From the NCBI RefSeq assembly GCF_016919445.1, contig NZ_CP070356.1, positions 131,501 through 195,500 of the forward strand: a stretch of DNA of 64,000 bases, given 5' to 3'. This document shows positions 58,192 to 64,000 of the stretch, piece after piece. Position 1 is the stretch's first letter; every line of letters begins with the position of its first letter. The DNA comes from Pseudomonas sp. PDNC002 (lineage in GTDB: Bacteria; Pseudomonadota; Gammaproteobacteria; Pseudomonadales; Pseudomonadaceae). Below the pieces are notes generated by a model. The model saw only the letters and a list, made by a program, of their open reading frames with translations. It was not told the origin of the DNA and ran no database searches. The position numbers and the translations under genes were made by a program.

Positions 58192-59055
58192 ATGACCGCA
58201 CAAGAGCCCTCCCCGTCTACACCGGAACTGATCCGCACCGCCGACGGCGTCAACCTCGCACTGCGCCTCGTGGGGCCGGCGGATGGCGTGCCCATCGTGC
58301 TGACCCACGGCACCTTCTCCAACCATCGAAGCTGCCTTGGGCTGGCCAACTACCTTGCCGGGCAAGGGTTCGCCTGCTGGCTGTTCGACTGGCGCGGCCA
58401 TGGCGACAGTGAGCGCAACGGTTTTATCCACAGCTTCGATGACGTGGCCGAGCAGGACGTACCGGCGATTCTCGAAGCGGTCAGCCAGCGCAGCGGACAA
58501 ACGGCGCTGCACTGGATCGGCCATTCCGGCGGCGGACTGATCGTCTCGATGTGGGCGGCGCGCAATCCGGAATTGGCGCAGCGGCGGCTGCGCTCGATGG
58601 TGCTGATCGGCTCCCAGGCCACGGCGGCCGGGGCCAGTCTTTCTCATCGGCTCGCCGTGCTCGGCTACGACTGGCTGCTGCGCTGGCGGCGCGTCGCGCC
58701 CAGCCGGGCGAAGAGCGTCGGGCCGGAGGCGGAGAGTGCACGGCTGATGCGTCAGTGGTGCCAGTGGAACCTGCGACGGCGCTTCGATTCGCTGGCGGGG
58801 TTCGACTATCTGGCTGGAATGGCGAACGTCGATTTACCGGTGCTAGGCGTGGCAGGTAGCGGCGATACCTTCATCGCTCCGGTTGCCGGGTGCGAGGCCT
58901 TGGTGAAAGCGTTTGGCGGCAACGACACGAAGCTGGAGCTGTTCGGCCTGGCAACCGGCGCGCGGGAAGATTACAGCCATAACCGCTTGCTGCTGTCGCG
59001 CAATGCCAGCCAGGAAATCTGGCCGCGTATCGCGCAGTGGCTGGAGCAGCGCTGA
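58192..59055 (+). CDS. Alpha/beta-hydrolase
   Basis: A 287-residue hydrolase. Oxyanion strand PIVLTHGTFSNHRSCLGLAN, a DWRGHGDSE segment, nucleophile Ser in IGHSGGGLIVSM, a likely acid Asp in GVAGSGDTFIAP, and His in DYSHNRLLLS near the end. It probably acts on a small ester or lipid. It starts 66 bases after rlmG and may be co-transcribed. Its 3' end is duplicated downstream. Confidence 0.85.
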   Translation: MTAQEPSPSTPELIRTADGVNLALRLVGPADGVPIVLTHGTFSNHRSCLGLANYLAGQGFACWLFDWRGHGDSERNGFIHSFDDVAEQDVPAILEAVSQRSGQTALHWIGHSGGGLIVSMWAARNPELAQRRLRSMVLIGSQATAAGASLSHRLAVLGYDWLLRWRRVAPSRAKSVGPEAESARLMRQWCQWNLRRRFDSLAGFDYLAGMANVDLPVLGVAGSGDTFIAPVAGCEALVKAFGGNDTKLELFGLATGAREDYSHNRLLLSRNASQEIWPRIAQWLEQR

Positions 59056-59069
59056 AACCGCGAGATTCG
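58993..59069 (+). repeat. First copy of a 77-base duplication at the hydrolase 3' end
   Basis: This segment covers the last codons and stop of the hydrolase. A second copy at 59216-59292 differs at only 4 of 77 positions and encodes nothing by itself. Confidence 0.85.
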
Positions 59070-59079
59070 ATGCTGCCGG

Positions 59080-59211
59080 GGTTCGCGAGCAAGCTCGCTC
59101 CTACACAGAGCGCGCCCGTGCATACCTGTAGCACCGTAGGGCGCATAACCTGGAACAGGTTATCCGCCGACATCTGCTCGGCGGATAACGCTGGCGCGTT
59201 ATTCGCCCTAC
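59080..59211. repeat. REP elements between the duplicated copies
   Basis: GGTTCGCGAGCAAGCTCGCT and five more bases at 59080-59104 equal the 25-base REP unit at 45439-45463. GTAGGGCGCATAAC (59136-59149) and GTTATTCGCCCTAC (about 59198-59211) form a second inverted pair of another repeat class, with ATCCGCCGA/CGGCGGAT inside. Confidence 0.8.
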
Positions 59212-59215
59212 GACA

Positions 59216-59292
59216 CTGTCGCGCAATGCCAGCCAGGAAATCTGGCCGCGTATCGCACATTGGCTGGAACAGCGCTGAATCCGCGAGATTCG
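59216..59292 (+). repeat. Second copy of the hydrolase 3'-end duplication
   Basis: It reproduces the end of the hydrolase gene, including the stop TGA at the same relative place, 223 bases downstream of the first copy. It probably arose with the insertion or recombination of the REP block lying between the copies. Confidence 0.85.
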
Positions 59293-59307
59293 GTGCTCGC
59301 GAACCTG

Positions 59308-59874
59308 TCAGGAGCGCAGGACGTCCGGGGTGTCCACGTCTCGCAAAACACCCGCGTCTTTCACCTCGACGACGACACAACTTTCACGATGCGCCTGCAC
59401 CACCGCGCGGGCGCCTTCATCGCCAGTGAGCTGCGTCAGCTCCGGCCAGAAGTCACGACCGAACAGCACGGGGTGGCCACGCTGGCCATCGTGAAGCGGG
59501 AAGAGAATGGTCGAGGCACCGGCCGCATCGGCCAGCGCACGCAGGGTTTCCGGAGCGATCCAAGGCATGTCGCCAAGCAGGATGGCCACGGCCTGAGCGT
59601 CGGAATCCTGCAATGAGGCTGCACCCGCAGCGAGGCTGTGCCCCATGCCAAGCGCTGCGTCCGGGCTGTGGATAACACGGCAGCCGGCTGGCAGGCCGAA
59701 GTCATCCGCTCTCTCTCCATCGCGCAGCACCACCCGCACGTCATCGAATACGGCCTGCGCCCGCTCGACGCTATGCGCGAGCAGGCTGCGCCCATCCGGA
59801 AGAACTGCACGGCGCTTGTCCGCGCCGAAGCGCGAGCCCTGGCCGGCGGCCAGGATCAGCGCGACGACTGTCAC
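59308..59874 (-). CDS. MobA/MocA-like nucleotidyltransferase
   Basis: A 188-residue protein with the N-terminal motif LILAAGQGSRFGADKRR, then DAALGMGHSLAAGAASLQDS and AVAILLGDMPWIAPET with the metal-binding Asp. This matches MocA, which makes molybdopterin cytosine dinucleotide, the cofactor form of xanthine-oxidase-type enzymes such as the oxidoreductase in this operon. The GTG start overlaps the xdhC stop (GTGA). Confidence 0.85.
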   Translation of the reverse strand: MTVVALILAAGQGSRFGADKRRAVLPDGRSLLAHSVERAQAVFDDVRVVLRDGERADDFGLPAGCRVIHSPDAALGMGHSLAAGAASLQDSDAQAVAILLGDMPWIAPETLRALADAAGASTILFPLHDGQRGHPVLFGRDFWPELTQLTGDEGARAVVQAHRESCVVVEVKDAGVLRDVDTPDVLRS

Positions 59875-60842
59875 AGCGCCTCGCGGGCGACACCGCTGCG
59901 CGTGCGCAGGATGTCGGCGAGCACCGCCAGGGCGATTTCCGCCGGGGTCTTGCTACCCAGGTTGAGGCCAATGGGCGCGTGCACGCGCGCCAGCTCCGTC
60001 TCGTTCAGGCCACCGATGCGGTGCAGGCGCTCGCGGCGCTTGTCGGAAGTCGTGCGCGAACCCATGACGCCGATGTAGAAGGCCTCGGTGCGCACGGCTT
60101 CGAGCATCGCCAGGTCGTCGATCTTCGGGTCGTGGGTCAGCGCCACCACCGCGGTATCCGCATGGCAGCCGCCGTTGGCGATGAACACCGAAGGCAGCTC
60201 GCGGCGGATTTCGATGCCATCGAGCACCACGCCGTCCAGTGCCTCTTCGCGGGGATCACAGAGGATCACCTCGAAGCCCAGTCCCTTGCCGAACTCCGCG
60301 CAGAAATGCGCGACGCTGGAGTAGCCGGCCAACAGCAGACGCTGTGCCGCGCCGACGCGCAGGCGAACGCTGGCTTCGTCACGTTCCACGCGCGGGCCGT
60401 ACTCATGGTCGTCACTCAGACGGCGGCTGCCGTTCTGCAGATTCACTTCACGCAGCAGGCGACGCTGGCCGAGCAGTGCCGACTCCAGCTCACGCAGGTG
60501 GGCCTGCACGTCGCAATCGGGCGCGAGGTTTTCCACCAGGACGTCGAGGATGCCGCCGCAGGGCAAGCGGATGTTCGTGCGGGTATCGGTGCCGTCGCCG
60601 TAGCGCACGACGACTACCGGCTCGCTGAACTCGCCTGCGGCGACGCGTTCGAGGAAGTCATCCTCGACGCAGCCGCCGGACAGCGAACCCACCCACTGGC
60701 CGCTGGCGTTGACCGCCAGCAACGAGCCCGGCGCGCGGGGCGCCGAGCCGTAGGTGAAGAGCACGCTGCACAGCCACACGCGCTGGCCAGCGGAGGACCA
60801 CTGGAGCGCCTGGCGGACCACTTGCAGATCGAGATGCTGCAC
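59871..60842 (-). CDS. xdhC: XdhC-family molybdenum cofactor insertion protein
   Basis: A 323-residue chaperone. The N-terminal XdhC/CoxI domain has CSVLFTYGSAPRAPGSLLAV and WVGSLSGGCVEDDFLERVAA with Cys in SGGCVE. The C-terminal Rossmann domain has LLAGYSSVAHFCAEFGKGLG and ALTHDPKIDDLAMLEA. It protects and inserts the sulphurated molybdenum cofactor into the large subunit encoded at 62592. The start is GTG. Confidence 0.88.
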   Translation of the reverse strand: MQHLDLQVVRQALQWSSAGQRVWLCSVLFTYGSAPRAPGSLLAVNASGQWVGSLSGGCVEDDFLERVAAGEFSEPVVVVRYGDGTDTRTNIRLPCGGILDVLVENLAPDCDVQAHLRELESALLGQRRLLREVNLQNGSRRLSDDHEYGPRVERDEASVRLRVGAAQRLLLAGYSSVAHFCAEFGKGLGFEVILCDPREEALDGVVLDGIEIRRELPSVFIANGGCHADTAVVALTHDPKIDDLAMLEAVRTEAFYIGVMGSRTTSDKRRERLHRIGGLNETELARVHAPIGLNLGSKTPAEIALAVLADILRTRSGVAREAL

Positions 60843-60845
60843 GAA

Positions 60846-62057
60846 TTACTCCGACTTCAGCTGAGCAACCTGTTGTACGCCCAGATCGCCCGGCAGGCCA
60901 CCCCAGGCCTGGCGCAGGTAGTTGATGAGGTCCGCGAGTTGCTCGTCACTGAGCTTGTCGGCAAAGCCCGGCATCGGCTGCATGCGCTCGAAACCGGTGA
61001 ACTGCTGCTCGCGGATGCCTTCGACGATGACCTTGGCCAGGTTGCGCGAATCGGCCAGGCGCAGGGTGGTGTTGCCCTGCATGGCCACGGCGATGTGCGG
61101 CTTGCCCTCGCCATCGTTGCCGTGACAGCCGGCGCAGACGTTGAGGTACTGCTGGCGGCCACGCTTGGCGCTGTCGCTGAGCTGGTCCTCGGCCACTGCC
61201 TTGACCACCTTGGCCTGCGGCGGCTGTTCGCCGAGCAGGTAGGTGGACATGGCGGCCAGGTCCTCGTCACCCAGGTGCTGGGTGCTCAGGTGCATCACCG
61301 GGAACATCTCGTTGAACATGCTGCCCTGCGGGCTCATGCCGTGCTTGAGGAAGCCGGTGAGGTCGGCGCTGGTCCAACCACGCTCGGCCAGGTCCTGGGC
61401 CAGCAGACTCGGGGCGCTGTAGCCGTTGAGCAGGCCGCCGGTCAGGCGCTTGTCCTGCTCCAGGGCGCCGATCTGGTTGCGCGGGGTGTGGCACTCGCCG
61501 CAGTGGCCGAGCACTTCCACCAGGTACTGGCCGCGCTTGTAGGGCTCGCTCTTGCCCTCGGTGTTCTGCAGCTGGACGCTCTTGCCGTAGAGCATGTTCC
61601 AGCCGCTCAGGCCCAGGCGCACGTTGAACGGGAAGCTCAGGCTGGTTTCCGGCGCGGCGCGGTGCACCGGGGTCTGGCTCATCAGGTAGGCGTAGAGGGC
61701 ATCGCTGTCCTCGCGCTTGATGAGGTGGTACGAGGTGTAGGGCATGGCCGGATAGAGGTTGGCGCCATCCTTGCGCTTGCCCTCGGTGAGGGCGGCGAAG
61801 AACTCGTCGGCGCTGTAGTTGCCGATGCCGAAGTCCTTGTCCGGGGTGATGTTGCTGCCATAGATGGTGCCGAACGGCGAGTGGATCGGCAGGCCGCCGG
61901 CGAACGGCGCGCCGCCCTCGGCGGTGTGGCAGGCCATGCAGTCGGCGGCGCGGGAGACGTACTCGCCGCGCTTGATCAGCTCCTGGTCAGCAGCTTGTGC
62001 GCTCACTGCCAGGCCGAGGCCGACAGCCAGCGCGAGGCCGGAAAGAATGCGCTGCAT
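60846..62057 (-). CDS. Tri-haem cytochrome c subunit
   Basis: A 403-residue periplasmic protein with a signal peptide (SGLALAVGLGLAVSAQA). Three CxxCH haem sites are visible: CMACH near residue 40, CGECH near 190 and CAGCH near 310. It should carry electrons from the molybdenum hydroxylase to the respiratory chain. GGAGGG lies about 7 bases before ATG 62057. Such cytochromes are the third subunit of periplasmic aldehyde or isoquinoline-type dehydrogenases. Confidence 0.9.
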   Translation of the reverse strand: MQRILSGLALAVGLGLAVSAQAADQELIKRGEYVSRAADCMACHTAEGGAPFAGGLPIHSPFGTIYGSNITPDKDFGIGNYSADEFFAALTEGKRKDGANLYPAMPYTSYHLIKREDSDALYAYLMSQTPVHRAAPETSLSFPFNVRLGLSGWNMLYGKSVQLQNTEGKSEPYKRGQYLVEVLGHCGECHTPRNQIGALEQDKRLTGGLLNGYSAPSLLAQDLAERGWTSADLTGFLKHGMSPQGSMFNEMFPVMHLSTQHLGDEDLAAMSTYLLGEQPPQAKVVKAVAEDQLSDSAKRGRQQYLNVCAGCHGNDGEGKPHIAVAMQGNTTLRLADSRNLAKVIVEGIREQQFTGFERMQPMPGFADKLSDEQLADLINYLRQAWGGLPGDLGVQQVAQLKSE

Positions 62058-62059
62058 GC

Positions 62060-62599
62060 TCAACCCTCCTTGACCAGGCCGAGATCGGTCAGCACTTCAC
62101 GGGTGGCGTCGTAGTAACGCACGTACCCGGTGCAGCGACAGATGTGATGGCCGAGGCTCGCCTCGATGGTCGATTCCAGTTCGCTCTTCTTCAACGGCTG
62201 GCGCTGGGCCTTCTCCACCAGCACGGTGGCGGCGTTGACGAAGCCCGGTGCGCAGTAGCTGCACTGGAAGGCGAAGCGGTCGACGAATTTCTGCTGGATC
62301 GGGTTCAGCTCCTTCACCGAACCGTCTTCCTCGCGCTTGGCGTGGCCCTCGATGGTGCGCACCTTCTTGCCTTCGAAATAGTGCGCGCCGGTGATGCAGG
62401 TGCGCACTTCCTCGCTGGTGCCGTCGGGGTTGTCGACGATCACCACGCAGGCGTGGCAGATGCCCTGGCCGCAGCCCAGGCGCGAACCGGTGAGGTTCTG
62501 GTACTCGTGCAGGTAGTCGATCATCGGCAGGTCCTCGGGAACCTCGACCGGACCGACGGTTTGACCATTCAAGGTCAGGTTGAGCGGACGGTTAGCCAT
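62060..62599 (-). CDS. [2Fe-2S] subunit of a molybdenum hydroxylase, IorA-like
   Basis: A 179-residue small subunit with two [2Fe-2S] clusters: Cys43, Cys48, Cys51 and Cys68 (GCGQGICHACVV) for the plant-type cluster, and Cys113, Cys116, Cys154 and Cys156 (QCSYCAPGF, ICRCTGY) for the second. It passes electrons from the molybdenum site to the cytochrome. It is somewhat longer than typical IorA, with an extra EGKKVRTIEGHAKREEDGSV insert. It overlaps the large-subunit stop by 8 bases. Confidence 0.88.
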   Translation of the reverse strand: MANRPLNLTLNGQTVGPVEVPEDLPMIDYLHEYQNLTGSRLGCGQGICHACVVIVDNPDGTSEEVRTCITGAHYFEGKKVRTIEGHAKREEDGSVKELNPIQQKFVDRFAFQCSYCAPGFVNAATVLVEKAQRQPLKKSELESTIEASLGHHICRCTGYVRYYDATREVLTDLGLVKEG

Positions 62600-64000
62600 T
62601 GAGGGCCTCCTTGATGCGAGCGGGGGTGATGGGCAGGTCGCGGACGCGCTTGCCGATGGCGTGGGCCACGGCGTTGCTGATGGCGCCGACCACCGGGATC
62701 ATCACCACTTCGGCGATGCCCTTGGACGGGTCGCTGGGCGAAAGCGGCGGAAGGATTTCCGAGCTCTGCTGCCAGACGGCCACGTCTTTCGCCTTCGGGA
62801 GACGGTAGCGGTTGAAGTTCCAGTCGCCCTCGCCCGGGCCCCCCTCGTACAGCGGCATGTCTTCCAGCAGCGCATGGCCGATGCCCATGGCGGTGCCGCC
62901 TTCGATCTGGCCTTTCACCAGTTCCGGCACCAGCACGCGGCCACACTCGATCCAGCTGTGGTGGTTGAGCACGCTGACTTCGCCGTTGCCCTTGTTCACC
63001 TTCAGCTCGACGATGGTCGCCACCGGGCTGTAGTAGGTCACGGCGGCGTTATTCAGCTGCACCGGCGGATAGGCCACGTTCTGGCGATCCAGCAGGTGGA
63101 AGCCGGCGCTGTTCATCTGCGCCTTCTTCACGCCCGGCGCGCCGTCGCCGTATTTCACGGCCAGGGCGTCCAGCGGCAGGCGGTCGCGCACGCCGTCGAT
63201 GACGTAGTCGCACTCCGCCCAGCTCCAGCGGTTGAAGCCGTGGACGGTGGCGCCGGTGACCAGGCCCTTCTCGTGAGCGACCTGAGCCAGCTCGGCGAAC
63301 GACAGCGGCTCCAGGCCGTTGGCGGTGAGCTTGCCGTCGACCCAGTGGGCGTCCTCGCGGCGCACCACCAGCGGGTTGGCGGCGCCGTTGAACGGACCGC
63401 GGCGCCAGATTTCCAGGGCCGCCGGCCACAGGCCGTGGTTGAACAGCACGCGCGCCGCTTCGCGGGTGGCGTGGCTGAAGTAGTAGGCCGAGTTGGTCGC
63501 CGACGACGCCGAGGCGTACTTGCCGACCCAGCGCGGGTTGCGCAACTTCTCGTCCTGGGTCGGCTGGCTCATGGTGTAGGGGTCTTCACCGCTGATCAGC
63601 TGCAGTTCCGGCCACTCGGTTTCGGCGGTCTTCATCTCGTCCGCCGGCTTGCCGAGGAAGTCGGCCACCACCAGCGCCTGGGAGGTGGACATCCCGGTGC
63701 CGATCTCGATGCCGATGTGGCGCATGTGCACCTTGCCGGTGGCATCGAACTCGATGCTCGCCATGGGCGCTTCCGAACCGGTGCCGAAGTCCTTCTGGCA
63801 GATGGCGAAGCCGACGCCGTACCAGTGGTCCGCGTCCTTGGCGTCCATCGACTGCTTGCGTGCGTCGCGGGTCTTCCACCACTCGTGGGCGGCGGCCTTG
63901 TCGAGGATTTCGTGCAGGCGCAGGGCACCGGCAGGGATCGCGCCCTGGGTGTTCTTCATGCCCGACTTCAGCGCGTTGACGCGGCGCAGTTCGATGGCGT
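62592..64000 (-). CDS. Molybdopterin-binding large subunit, IorB-like, cut by the window edge
   Basis: At least 469 codons are visible and the frame is open to the right edge, so the N-terminal part is missing. Visible motifs fit xanthine-oxidase-type large subunits: GSEAPMASIEFDATGKVHMR, EIGTGMSTSQALVVADFLG, GQIEGGTAMGIGHALLEDMP and the C-terminal GIAEVVMIPVVGAISNAVAH, whose Glu is the likely catalytic base. It should hydroxylate an aldehyde or N-heterocycle in the periplasm together with the iron-sulphur and cytochrome subunits downstream. Substrate unknown. Confidence 0.88.
   Translation of the reverse strand, partial: AIELRRVNALKSGMKNTQGAIPAGALRLHEILDKAAAHEWWKTRDARKQSMDAKDADHWYGVGFAICQKDFGTGSEAPMASIEFDATGKVHMRHIGIEIGTGMSTSQALVVADFLGKPADEMKTAETEWPELQLISGEDPYTMSQPTQDEKLRNPRWVGKYASASSATNSAYYFSHATREAARVLFNHGLWPAALEIWRRGPFNGAANPLVVRREDAHWVDGKLTANGLEPLSFAELAQVAHEKGLVTGATVHGFNRWSWAECDYVIDGVRDRLPLDALAVKYGDGAPGVKKAQMNSAGFHLLDRQNVAYPPVQLNNAAVTYYSPVATIVELKVNKGNGEVSVLNHHSWIECGRVLVPELVKGQIEGGTAMGIGHALLEDMPLYEGGPGEGDWNFNRYRLPKAKDVAVWQQSSEILPPLSPSDPSKGIAEVVMIPVVGAISNAVAHAIGKRVRDLPITPARIKEALNG

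Noticed and set aside
59979..62114. 711-codon open frame on the plus strand opposite the XdhC and cytochrome genes
   Set aside because: It is a high-GC shadow: the opposite strand encodes two clear proteins with haem and XdhC motifs, and the plus-strand product is a low-complexity Ala/Gln/His-rich sequence.

Overview
The window is high-GC Pseudomonas chromosome, probably from the P. aeruginosa / P. nitroreducens / P. citronellolis side of the genus. The evidence is gene content (Fpr, RlmG, RadA, MscL, CstA-YjiX-YjiA, a DUF3015 protein, PilZ), Pseudomonas-type REP elements, and codon use. About the first 18.4 kb is the right part of a lambdoid prophage whose left end lies outside the window. 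The rest is host chromosome.

Prophage (1-18.4 kb). The layout is lambda in mirror image. A divergent repressor/cro pair sits at 1930-3055 around two copies of a 12-bp palindrome. The cro side runs leftward: cro, a CII-like regulator, and an O-like replication protein that carries seven iteron-like repeats and an adjacent A+T-richer repeat block inside its coding sequence. The other early operon runs rightward from a second, three-site operator cluster at 8195-8249. It passes a boxA-like antitermination site and two hairpin terminators, then many small early genes, an orphan DNA methyltransferase, an excisionase-like gene and a tyrosine integrase. A LexA-type box sits next to the second operator cluster and another precedes the gene at 13299. 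The prophage ends at a tmRNA 3'-end-like remnant (18365-18398) followed by a terminator.

Three accessory cassettes are embedded in the prophage and look richer in A+T than their neighbours. (i) Between the two operator clusters, where lambda carries rex, lie a cytosine-C5 methyltransferase, a MORC/GHKL-type ATPase and a methyltransferase-fold-like protein, probably an unusual restriction-modification or defence system. (ii) A deoxyribosyltransferase/TIR-like protein lies at 12207-13103. (iii) A DUF4365 nuclease-like protein lies between the integrase and the attachment site. A leftover repressor 3' end at 3264-3332 marks past recombination beside the first cassette.

Host region. 18.4-24.7 kb: YceH, a Cache-domain protein and a GntR regulator divergent from an aldehyde dehydrogenase and an APC permease. 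24.7-36.1 kb: a leftward polysaccharide operon with Wzm/Wzt ABC export, glycosyltransferases, two nucleotidyltransferases, a HAD phosphatase, a cupin and an unexpected GMC oxidoreductase pair. 36.1-36.9 kb: non-coding, A+T-rich. 36.9-45.2 kb: a polyamine-type ABC importer followed by two amidohydrolases and a flavin reductase-like protein, facing a GntR/FCD regulator; this looks like uptake and breakdown of a nitrogen compound. 45.5-49 kb: cstA-yjiX-yjiA. 49-57 kb: housekeeping genes. 57-59 kb: rlmG and a hydrolase. 59.3-64 kb: a molybdenum hydroxylase operon (IorB-like, IorA-like, tri-haem cytochrome c, XdhC, MocA-like).

Starts were chosen from ribosome-binding sites and stop/start overlaps. 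All family assignments come from reading the sequence, with no database search.
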